A stretch of DNA of 64,000 nt from Bradyrhizobium sp. CCBAU 051011 (GTDB lineage Bacteria > Pseudomonadota > Alphaproteobacteria > Rhizobiales > Xanthobacteraceae): the NCBI RefSeq assembly GCF_009930815.1, contig NZ_CP022222.1, positions 3,204,501 to 3,268,500 on the forward strand, in the 5' to 3' direction. Position 1 is the stretch's first letter. Each line of letters opens with the position of its first letter. Both the position numbers and the translations under genes were made by a program. Positions 37,263 to 44,975 of this stretch are shown here, piece by piece. The notes below the pieces were generated by a model, which worked only from the letters and a program-made list of their open reading frames with translations, was not told the origin of the DNA and did not search any database.

Positions 37263-37865
37263 CGACGATCACCCGCGACAGTTCGGACGGCTTGACTGCC
37301 TCGGTCTTGACGGCAACCGACAGGCTTTCCTGGATCAGCGCCGCCAGCCGTTCCTCGCCCATGCGATTGCGCCAGCGCGTCAGCGACGAGCGATCGAACA
37401 CCAACCGGTGCTGGAAGAATTCTTCGCCGCAGAAGTATTGGTAATAGGGGTTCTCGACCCACCGCTCGCACAGCACCTCGTCGGACAGGTCGTAGGTGTG
37501 CTTGAGGATCGAAAGCCCCGCCATCAAGCGCGTCGGCAGCGGCGGCCGGCCGGGATCATCATCGTAAACCTCGCCGAACCGCCCTTCCAGAAAGCCCCAA
37601 TCCACCGTGCGGCCCAGCCTCACCAGCGGATGCTTCATGTCGATGATCTGATCGAGCCGGGAGCGGAAAAGATCCTGTTCCCCCGTCTCGCTCCGCTCTC
37701 GTGGCCGCATCGAATCTCTCGCCAAAGCCGGTTCTGCGCGAGTGAATCACAAATCAAGTTTGCAAGGAATCCCGCTCCAAAGGCCCGCTTTCCGGCAAAT
37801 TCAATTACTGCAAAATGCCGTTTCCGGATTCCAAATCAACGGCTTGGGAATTCTTCACGGACGAC

Positions 37866-38051
37866 TAGAAAACGTAGTCCTGAGAACACAAAGGCCGGAG
37901 CGCAGGCGTACGAAGCTACCTTGCGACAAGCTAGCACGTGGCGATTCGATAGATATCGGAGCGCTACGGCCGAAGGACCTGACCTTTGCCGAATTCGCGG
38001 TGAAATGGTTTGAGGACTATGTAAGACCGAACAACAAGTATTCTGAGCAAC
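37866..38051 (+). pseudogene. N-terminal fragment of a tyrosine integrase
   Basis: Reads LPCDKLARGDSIDIGALRPKDLTFAEFAVKWFEDYVRPNNKYSEQ, a SAM-like core-binding domain start, cut on the left by IS5 copy 3 and on the right by the IS3 element at 38052. It may belong to the same original gene as the fragment at 29466. Confidence 0.55.
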
Positions 38052-38124
38052 TGTCCGTCGTCAGATGATTTGAGACTGATCAGGCGTTCTGAGAAGAGAG
38101 GCTCTGGCTCATCCGGGTTAGAGT

Positions 38125-39101
38125 TTAAGCAGCCTGCAGTTGATGCTGCAAGCGGCGGTTTGCGATGGTGTCGCGCTTGATGCGTTTTCGTTCTGCGAGG
38201 ATCGCCTCGGCCCTGCCGAAGTAGACATCGGCTGGTGTGAGGTTGTCGATGCTCTCATGATAACGGACGTAATTGTAGTGTTCGACGAAGGCCCGTATCT
38301 GCCGTTCGAGATCGCCGGGCAGGTAGTAGTTGTCAAGCAGAATGCGGTTCTTCAAGGTCTGGTGCCAGCGCTCGATCTTTCCCTGGGTCTGGGGGTGATA
38401 CGGAGCGTCGCGCACATGTTGCATGCCCTTGGTTTCGAGCCAGCTGGCGAGATCATCTGCCACGTAACTCGAGCCATTGTCGCTGAGAAGCCGCGGCCGG
38501 TGTGCGACGGTATCGAGGTCAGAGGCCAGGAGTGCCTGGTCGAGCGTGGCCATGACGTCGGAGGCGGCCATCGTGGGACCAAGCCGCCAAGCGACGATGT
38601 AGCGCGAGAGGTCGTCGAGCCCGGTCGAGAGATAGTACCAACCCCCCCCCCGGTGATTTTGAGGTAGGTGAAGTCGGTCTGCCAGAGCTGATTGACGGCC
38701 GTCGTCTTGTCCTTGAACTCGTTCGCCGCCTTGATCACCACATAGGCCGGGCTGGTGATGAGGTCATGCGCCTTGAGCAACCGATAGACCGACGCTTCGG
38801 AGACAAAATACTTCCGTTCGTCGGTGAGCCGCACGGCCAGCTCACGCGGCGACAGCTGCGGAGTTTCCAGCGCCAGGTGGATGATCTGAGCTCGCACATC
38901 GTCCGGAAAGCGATTCCAGACCCGCTCCGGTCGAGATCGATGATCGGCCAGCGCGGCGCTGCCGCCCTCGCGGTAACGCTCATACCAGCGACAGAACGTG
39001 GCGCGTGGGATGCCAAGCTTGTCCAGCGTGCGCTTGGCCGGAAGATGCGATTGCTCGACCAGCTGGATGATCTCGGCCTTCTCAGAGGCGGGATACCTCA
39101 T
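38125..39101 (-). pseudogene. IS3-family OrfB transposase, frameshifted at a 10-C tract
   Basis: From ATG 39101 (MRYPASEKAEIIQLVEQS) overlapping the orfA stop (ATGA). It reads HTH, LWQTDFTYLKITG (first catalytic Asp), then a run of ten C (38642-38651) where the frame is lost; the other frame continues MAASDVMATLDQAL, LLSDNGSSYVADD (second Asp) and HPQTQGKIERWHQTLKNRI (Glu). Expected sequence at the tract is GWGWYY, so the G/C run has replaced normal sequence. Confidence 0.85.
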
Positions 39102-39472
39102 GCCTCGTCCTCCCCATCTCCGTTCATGCTTTTTTTGAGCAGACGGTTCTCCAGGGTCAGATCGGCTACGACCTCCTTCAGGGCAGCAGTCTCCCGGCGG
39201 AGATCCTTCACCTCGCCGGAGGTCGCAGCTCGCGCCGTGTCGCCTGCTAGGCGGCGCTTGCCGGCTTCGAGGAATTCCTTGGACCAGCCGTAATACATCG
39301 AGGCGGCAATGCCTTCTCGGCGGCAAAGATCGGAGATGTTCTCCTCGCCACGCAATCCTTCCAGTACAATGCGGATCTTCTCTTCCGCCGAATACTGCCG
39401 GCGGGTCTGGCGCCGAATGTCCTTTAGCACTTGTTCTGCCGGCGCTTTGCCCGGTCCGGATTTCTGCTTCAT
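39098..39472 (-). CDS. IS3-family OrfA
   Basis: 124 residues: RRQTRRQYSAEEKIRIVLEGLRGEENISDLCRREGIAASMYYGWSKEFLEAG (transposase_8 HTH) and a C-terminal leucine zipper (LRRETAALKEVVADLTLENRLLKKS). In this IS type OrfA and OrfB are joined by translational coupling or frameshifting. Confidence 0.9.
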   Translation of the reverse strand: MKQKSGPGKAPAEQVLKDIRRQTRRQYSAEEKIRIVLEGLRGEENISDLCRREGIAASMYYGWSKEFLEAGKRRLAGDTARAATSGEVKDLRRETAALKEVVADLTLENRLLKKSMNGDGEDEA

Positions 39473-39556
39473 CTTCGCTCCTGATGGCTACGATGAACCA
39501 GAAATCCTCCCTCCGCAAAATCCCTCTGTTTGTCTCACAGGCCCTGACGGCGAACA

Positions 39557-39801
39557 CCGGGCCTTCGTCGAACACTACAATTACGTCCGTTATCATGAGA
39601 GCATCGACAACCTCACACCAGCCGATGTCTACTTCGGCAGGGCCGAGGCGATCCTCGCAGAACGAAAACGCATCAAGCGCGACACCATCGCAAACCGCCG
39701 CTTGCAGCATCAACTGCAGGCTGCTTAAACTCTAACCCGGATGAGCCAGAGCCTCTCTTCTCAGAACGCCTGATCAGTCTCAAATCATCTGACGACGGAC
39801 A
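39557..39801 (+). mobile_element. 3' fragment of a second copy of the same IS3 element
   Basis: Encodes RAFVEHYNYVRYHESIDNLTPADVYFGRAEAI ... HQLQAA on the plus strand and ends TGACGACGGACA, identical to the 38052 end in inverse orientation. It lies 20 bases from the stop of the cyclase gene. Confidence 0.85.
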
Positions 39802-39820
39802 ATCGCTGACAATGGTGCAA

Positions 39821-41407
39821 TCAACAGAGTTGCCGAACGAAACGTTCCGCCCATAAAAAACGAGCCAAGGTGCTTGTCGCGGAAAATTCGTGTGTTGTTA
39901 TCACCCTGTTCAAGAGCGCCATGACAGCCTCTTGCGAAACCAAGCCGAAGTCGGCCAAGGCGCAAGATGCAAGCTGCGATGAAATCATGTCCGCACGAGC
40001 CGCAATCGCCTTTGGCAGTACAAGCGCGAAAGTCTCCTTTGCGTAACCGTGTGGAAATACGTCAGAGCCCAAGCGCTCACGCAAGTAGGAACGGAAAAGT
40101 TCCTTGCCCGAGCGAAGTGCAAACGGAAGCTTCGCTCCAAAATTGATCAATCTCGGATCGCCGAATGGGCGGACGGGCCAAAGTCCTCGCGTCGCGAGTG
40201 GGCGAGCATGACAAAGACTTGCGAGCAGAGTTGTGGATAGAGTGGCGCTGATGGGGGCGCTAAAAAGGAAGGATGAATGAGCGGCGTCGAGCCCGCGTTT
40301 CGTCAACAGGTCTTCTGCAAGCCCAAGCGCGATATCCAGGTGGGGTGAAGACGGAGATCTGGGTTCCTCCTCGTCGCTGCTGAAGCGAGCGCAAAGCTCG
40401 TCTCCTCCTATGCCGGACCAGATTATTTCGCAGCCATCACCGCGAAACCGATCCCAGAGTGACCCGAACGCCTCAAGGTAATACTCTGAAATGAGTGGCA
40501 AGCGTCCTTTCAGGTCAAGATCTAGATCAATCGCCGGCATGTGGGCGTGCATTTCAACTTTGTGATCGCGGCAATTCAGTGCGCTCAAAATGCTCGCTCG
40601 GCGGTCAATCTGCTTGGGGCTACTCCCGTCGCCCAATAGTATCCCGCCACATGCCAGCGATGCTACGCTCTTGCTAACAGCAATTGCGACGGAAGCGGAG
40701 TCCATTCCTCCGCTCAGCTCCACAGCGCTTGCGCAGAAGGCCGTCGGCCGCGAACGAACAACCGCCTGAAGAGTATCAGAAAACTCAAGGACATGATTGC
40801 TCTTCTCTCGTCCAGAGAGCTCAGGGGCTGATGAAGTTGTCGCGCCGTACTCAAATGACGTTTCCGATCTGTCGACGTACAAGGTCGCGCCAGCAGTCAG
40901 CAGGTTAACACCAACGCAGGCTTGTCGCGCAGAGTAGAACGTTCTCATAGATAGATGATGGGCTATAATTTCTGCATCAATCGCTCGCGATTTATCCAAA
41001 AGATCCACGAAATCCCAGGAAAGCGTAACCGTACGAGTGCGTTCTTCCACGTGGAAGTAAATTGGGAGGCTGCCTATATGGCCTGCTCGTACACGCAACC
41101 GGGGACCCCGGCGAGCCGCCTCGATCACGATAAAATCGAGCGGCCAGTGCATGCAGTCTTGGTAGTGCTGACGAAACTGATCCGTGGACGCATGGGCTAT
41201 GGCGGCCGAATGGATGCCGGCCCCGTCCGCCACTCCTTGACGCTCGCGTATGACGAAGAACCATTGCTCAGAGTTCGTCACTAACGAGCTCTCAAGGCTC
41301 TTATGTTGGAATGGCCAGATGTAGCTTTCACCAAACTCTATCGAACAGCCTTTGACCACAGGATCGACGTTTTCCAGATCGCCTATTTTCAGAGTGGCCT
41401 TGAGCAT
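39821..41407 (-). CDS. Asparagine-synthetase-like protein, candidate lasso peptide cyclase (C protein)
   Basis: 528 residues. N-terminal ~1-190 is glutaminase-fold-like but has no Cys at position 2 (MLKAT), so it cannot use glutamine. C-terminal ATP-pyrophosphatase domain has the PPi loop LSGGMDSAS at ~231-239, a later WSGIGGDELCARF and SGKELFRSYLRERL. Length and absence of the nucleophilic Cys fit lasso cyclases (McjC-like), which adenylate a core Asp/Glu side chain to form the macrolactam. Upstream on the same strand is a 47-codon peptide gene and a strong hairpin; an ABC exporter is divergent. Directly downstream is IS3 debris where a B gene would be expected. A role in another amidation pathway cannot be excluded. 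Confidence 0.75.
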   Translation of the reverse strand: MLKATLKIGDLENVDPVVKGCSIEFGESYIWPFQHKSLESSLVTNSEQWFFVIRERQGVADGAGIHSAAIAHASTDQFRQHYQDCMHWPLDFIVIEAARRGPRLRVRAGHIGSLPIYFHVEERTRTVTLSWDFVDLLDKSRAIDAEIIAHHLSMRTFYSARQACVGVNLLTAGATLYVDRSETSFEYGATTSSAPELSGREKSNHVLEFSDTLQAVVRSRPTAFCASAVELSGGMDSASVAIAVSKSVASLACGGILLGDGSSPKQIDRRASILSALNCRDHKVEMHAHMPAIDLDLDLKGRLPLISEYYLEAFGSLWDRFRGDGCEIIWSGIGGDELCARFSSDEEEPRSPSSPHLDIALGLAEDLLTKRGLDAAHSSFLFSAPISATLSTTLLASLCHARPLATRGLWPVRPFGDPRLINFGAKLPFALRSGKELFRSYLRERLGSDVFPHGYAKETFALVLPKAIAARADMISSQLASCALADFGLVSQEAVMALLNRVITTHEFSATSTLARFLWAERFVRQLC

Positions 41408-41425
41408 TTGTTCCTGGACTTAAAC

Positions 41426-41455
41426 GTTACCGCCTCTCGTGTGAGAGGCGGTAAC
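41426..41455. promoter_or_regulatory. Perfect 13-bp hairpin between precursor and cyclase genes
   Basis: GTTACCGCCTCTC-GTGT-GAGAGGCGGTAAC: a perfect stem with a 4-base loop and no T-tract, 16 bases after the precursor stop. Such intergenic stems between A and C genes of lasso clusters are thought to stabilise the precursor mRNA or attenuate enzyme expression. Confidence 0.8.
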
Positions 41456-41471
41456 GGAGTGACGAATGATC

Positions 41472-41615
41472 TTAAAGGTAGCCCTGGTTAGCGCTGTCGT
41501 TAGGGAAGGGGGCCTTCTCTCCCTCAATAGTGGGAGGTGGCAGCACCGGTAAGGGGAGGTCAGTTGTATCGGGCCGCGATGGCCGCTTAGGCGTGTCTGC
41601 AGTTGCGCTCTTCAT
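41472..41615 (-). CDS. Candidate lasso precursor peptide, 47 residues
   Basis: ATG 41615 has GGAG six bases upstream; stop TAA at 41474-41472. The product starts MKSATADTPKRPSRPDTT, has a Pro-rich centre (LPLPVLPPPTIE) and ends GEKAPFPNDSANQGYL. If processing occurs before Gly32, that 16-residue core would allow a 9-residue Gly1-Asp9 ring with a 7-residue tail containing Tyr, within known lasso geometry. Against it: Thr is at -3, not the usual -2, and no YxxPxL leader motif is seen. Position directly before the cyclase gene, the ribosome binding site and the hairpin make it a real gene candidate. Confidence 0.6.
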   Translation of the reverse strand: MKSATADTPKRPSRPDTTDLPLPVLPPPTIEGEKAPFPNDSANQGYL

Positions 41616-41849
41616 GTCAATCTCCGGGTGATCGGGCTTCTCGTCGTCTCAAGTCTAGGCTTCAGTAAAAGCCACAGAGAGTGGCGCGGCACCGTGCCGA
41701 GCCACAATAAAAAGTCTCTCATGTGAGAAGGCGGGCGACAACCTACCAATGTCGGCAGTTGGATGACGGTGCTGGACAGAATTGGGTTGGTGTCTAGTAA
41801 CGGTAAACGGCAGCAGATTACGCAGAGCCGCATCTTTACGTGAGATCGT
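41616..41849. promoter_or_regulatory. Divergent promoter region of the lasso-like locus
   Basis: 234 bases between the precursor (minus) and the exporter (plus). No supported gene. A short inverted sequence is seen (CTCATGTGAGAAGG near 41718). No specific regulator site was recognised. Confidence 0.45.
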
Positions 41850-43592
41850 ATGGAATTCAGATCGCAAGGCTATGTCAGCCCTCTTAGTGCAAGCAAAGCC
41901 CCATTTCCTGGATCCGCCGCAGATCAGGTCGACGATAGCGTATTGTCGCCGGCTTCCGAAATTCTGCATGCGTACTGGCGATCCGATCGGCGCTTGCTTC
42001 TCATCGTTGCGGCGGTGGTGCTGATCTCCAGCGCCAGCAGCGTCGCAGGTCCCTATGTATTTTCGTGTCTCATTGATCGTCTTCCGCGCAGCGAAGACAT
42101 GTCGCAGGTTGCTTGGGGTTTCGCTGGATACGCGGTTTTGGTGGGCGCAGCCTCTGCATTGCAGCGCATGCTGCAGTATCTTTCCTTCATGGCAGCTGAG
42201 AACCTAGGATTCATTGCTGCAACTCGCTTCTTCGATCGCATCCTGAGGAAGACCGCAGCCTTTTTTCTTGAGTGCAATCCGGCGGAGATACAGAGTGCGG
42301 CCGCTCGCGGGCGCAGCGCACTGACGACGCTGGTCCAGCTTGGGATTGTCGTCTTCATCCCTGCTTCAACGCAGCTTCTGCTTACGCTCGTTACCCTCGG
42401 CGCGCTCCTCAATATCCAGATCGCTGCAATCGTCGCCATTTATGGAGCAATCGCGATTGCATTGACGTGGATTTCCACGCGTCAGGCCCGCACGTTCGTG
42501 GATGCGGCGGTCGAAGCCGGACAGGAGAATGCTCGGTTCGTCGGTAACGTCATGAACGCGATGGACACGTTGCGCCATTTCGGCAGTCACTCCTGGATGA
42601 ACGAACGCTTTATGATAAGGGCGCGGGAGGTGCGTGATAACTGGCAAGCCTACGTGTTGCAACGACTGCTCTACATCGCCGTGCTCGGCTTCGCCGTCGC
42701 GCTACAATTTGCGGTCACGCTTCTCCTTCTTATACCTGAATACCACGCCGGCGGGGTCACCATCGGCGATATGGTGCTATTCAATACGCTTCTACTTCAG
42801 CTCAATATGCCCTTCGAGACGGTCGCCAGGGCGATCTCTGACGTGGCGCGGTCGCGAGCCGACCTCATCCCTCTAGGTAGACTGTGGGCCGCACCAGAAG
42901 AGCGGCAAGCATCTCATGCTCACGATTTCAAGCCCTCCGCTGGCCAGCTCTCTTTCGAGAGCATTGGGTATGCCTACGACAACGGTCGCGGCGTTACCGA
43001 CGTCTCGTTTAAGGCCGGGCGCGGCGGGATTACTTTTCTTGTCGGTGAGACCGGTTCGGGGAAGTCCACGATCTTTAAGCTCGCCCTGAAATCGATTGAG
43101 CCCGACTACGGCCGAATTCTCGTCGACGGAACCGATATAGCGAGCATCGATCGCGCGGATTGGTATGCCGCAGTTGCTGTCGTGCCGCAGGACGTGATGT
43201 TACTCAATGAGTCGCTAGCTGACAACATCTTGTTAGGACGGCCCCGCGACGAGGTACGCCTTCGCGGTGCGTCGAAAGAAGCCGCTATTCTCCCGTTGAT
43301 CGAGGCGCTGCCAGAAGGATTTGAAACAACCGTTGGAGAACGCGGCTTGAAGCTTTCCGGCGGGGAGCGACAGCGCGTTGCTATTGCCCGCGCGCTCTAT
43401 GGCCAGCCGGCGATCCTTCTTCTCGACGAGGCTAGCTCCGCGCTCGACGAACGAACCGAGCGGGACATTATGGACCATATACGCACCCTAGCGAAGGATG
43501 TGACTGTGCTAGCGATCACTCATCGGAGAGGTGTCATCTCTGCGAGCGACGTCGTGGTCGATCTGACCGACTGCGGCTTGTCAGTGACTTAG
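41850..43592 (+). CDS. ABC exporter (transmembrane-ATPase fusion), McjD-like candidate
   Basis: 580 residues: six predicted membrane helices in ~40-330 (LLLIVAAVVLISSASSVAG; VIFIPASTQLLLTLVTLGALL-type; LLYIAVLGFAVALQFAVTLLLLI) and an ATPase domain with Walker A VGETGSGKST, Q-loop VVPQDVML, signature LSGGERQRV and Walker B ILLLDEASSALD. No N-terminal C39 peptidase domain, so it exports an already processed product. Lasso clusters use exactly this type (D protein) for export and self-immunity. Intact. Confidence 0.88.
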   Translation: MEFRSQGYVSPLSASKAPFPGSAADQVDDSVLSPASEILHAYWRSDRRLLLIVAAVVLISSASSVAGPYVFSCLIDRLPRSEDMSQVAWGFAGYAVLVGAASALQRMLQYLSFMAAENLGFIAATRFFDRILRKTAAFFLECNPAEIQSAAARGRSALTTLVQLGIVVFIPASTQLLLTLVTLGALLNIQIAAIVAIYGAIAIALTWISTRQARTFVDAAVEAGQENARFVGNVMNAMDTLRHFGSHSWMNERFMIRAREVRDNWQAYVLQRLLYIAVLGFAVALQFAVTLLLLIPEYHAGGVTIGDMVLFNTLLLQLNMPFETVARAISDVARSRADLIPLGRLWAAPEERQASHAHDFKPSAGQLSFESIGYAYDNGRGVTDVSFKAGRGGITFLVGETGSGKSTIFKLALKSIEPDYGRILVDGTDIASIDRADWYAAVAVVPQDVMLLNESLADNILLGRPRDEVRLRGASKEAAILPLIEALPEGFETTVGERGLKLSGGERQRVAIARALYGQPAILLLDEASSALDERTERDIMDHIRTLAKDVTVLAITHRRGVISASDVVVDLTDCGLSVT

Positions 43593-43601
43593 ACGACCGA
43601 C

Positions 43602-43789
43602 ATGAAAAACTACCTACAAGATCCCAAGCACTGGCGCGACCGCGCCGAAAAAACCAGATTTGGAATCATCCCGCCGAACAGCAACGGATGCTCCGCATAG
43701 CAGACGAATACGACTGGTTGGCTGAGCAGGCAGCAGAATGGCAGCGTTCGGCCGAAGTACTCAACCAGTCGATGAGACCGGAGAGATGA
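43602..43789 (+). pseudogene. Small conserved rhizobial protein, frameshifted
   Basis: ATG 43602 reads MKNYLQDPKHWRDRAEK; after an A6 run the frame is lost, and adding one A continues NQIWNHPAEQQRMLRIADEYDWLAEQAAEWQRSAEVLNQ to TGA 43789. I recall this ~60-residue type (NYLQDPKHWRxRAEE...MLxIADxYDxLAxxAE) as widespread and uncharacterised in rhizobia. Confidence 0.65.
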
Positions 43790-44231
43790 GTTCACTTGTC
43801 AGCTTCCTGTCGACCCTTTGGCCAATCGAAAGAACTAAAGCGCCCGCCGATCCTAGCTGGAGAAGTGACTCGCGATCATGCCCGCGTCGTGGATACCCTC
43901 ACAGTGATGTTTTTCCTGACCTTCGACTGTGACTTGTTCTTACCCTATCAAAGCGAGCTGTAATAACGAGCGATGGATTCGGTCGTGATCTCTCGTGGTC
44001 TGGCGTCAATTGTTGAATCACTCCGTGGCTTAAAATCAAATAGGCTGCAAATCTCCGCATTGATAGTATTGTCGCTATACGCAGAGCAGTCATTGATTTG
44101 GGTCAACCGGCGACGCCGGCACCGCATTCGGCGCCGTCAGCTGCGTGCTGATGGTACGGTCCCAGATCGGGCCAGCCCGGCTCTTACCAGTTTGATTTAC
44201 CGCAAGGCGCCCTCCGCAACGCATTGACATT
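43790..44231. other. Gene-free stretch
   Basis: No gene, RNA or repeat supported; short unrelated open frames only. Confidence 0.4.
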
Positions 44232-44282
44232 AACTTGCCAAGCAGAGCGATTGCGGCACGGGGCATTTCAATGTTTCGTCAT

Positions 44283-44800
44283 TTGAAGGAGGCGGCATTG
44301 ATCGCCCACAGGGAGAGCAAAGTAACAATCGAGGCGCTGCAAACCTGCGAAGACTTTCGATCGACGAGTTTGGTCAAATCTTGGCGGCTTTACCATCCGA
44401 CAATTGGCCGAATCTCACGAAACTCTTGCCCGGAAAGACGCCAGATTCGGTGCAAAAAGAGTGGACGGGATCATCCGGCGATACACTGCTCCGCCAAAGC
44501 AGCAATTTCATGAACTTTTTGACAGCCACTTTTGCGGCGTAAGGGGCAAGTCAATCCACAGAAAAATGTCCTCGATTTCGGCTGCGGTTGGGACGCTTGC
44601 TACGCCTGTCAGCTTTTTTCAATGACGCGCAGTTCAATCACAGTTGCGACGCATGGCCCGTTTCGCTTCAGCATAGGGCTCATCGTCCGCAAGCGCCGAG
44701 CCCGCGGCGAACCTCGCCCATTACAAACGCTTGCCGGTCAACTACCAACTTTAGCGATTGGTGGAGAAGACGGACACGTGGCACTCGTGATCCAGTTCCA
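44283..44800 (+). pseudogene. SAM-dependent methyltransferase remnant
   Basis: One frame reads RRLSIDEFGQILAALPSDNWPNLTKLLPGKTPDSVQKEW ... NFMNFL; another gives NVLDFGCGW, and a one-base shift continues GRLLRL-AFFNDAQFNHSCDAWPVSL. VLDFGCGxGRLLR is motif I of class I methyltransferases with the following CDA acidic loop. At least two frameshifts and a stop (44538) disrupt it. Being directly upstream of a type III polyketide synthase, it may have been its tailoring enzyme. Confidence 0.6.
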
Positions 44801-44975
44801 ATGATGAAAGTCCTGCCGGGCACGATAGCCCTCATCGCGACGCTGCGGGCTCTGTCGCTGATCTACCTGCGCGGCCCTACACCAAGGCGCCCACGATGGT
44901 CATTCGGATCCATGATTGGAGCGGTCCCACCTGGAAGGCTGGTCGAGCGCCTGGCCGTGATCATAAGAGGAACTG

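Larger units (their letters stand above)
31312..37710 (-). pseudogene. IS5-family transposase, split in three pieces
   Basis: N-terminal part 37710-37263 ([12 protein letters not shown]... to SRVIVD), middle 35377-34952, C-terminal 31789-31312 (ending GGRLNPA). The pieces align end to end with the intact 447-residue transposase of copies 2 and 4. Confidence 0.9.
31289..37865 (-). mobile_element. IS5-family element copy 3, split by an IS66 element and a group II intron
   Basis: The termini are GTCGTCCGTGAAGAAG at 31289 and TTCTTCACGGACGAC ending at 37865, matching the intact copies. IS66 (31790-34951, 8-bp duplication CTTTGACG) and a group II intron (35378-37262) interrupt it; removing both restores the normal transposase sequence. 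The flanks GAGGTA and TAGAAA do not match, so the original 6-bp duplication has been lost by rearrangement. Confidence 0.9.
38052..39556 (-). mobile_element. IS3-family element (1505 bp)
   Basis: Ends TGTCCGTCGTCAG...TGAGAC (38052) and, on the reverse strand, TGTTCGCCGTCAGG...TGAGAC (39556) are related inverted repeats. It contains overlapping orfA and orfB on the minus strand. Another 3' fragment of the same IS in opposite orientation adjoins it (39557-39801). Confidence 0.85.

Noticed and set aside
41464..41550. Plus-strand 28-codon frame (MILKVALVSAVVREGG...) with a GGAG upstream, inside the precursor region
   Set aside because: It is antisense to the better supported precursor frame and its GGAG belongs to the edge of the hairpin; no precursor-like features.
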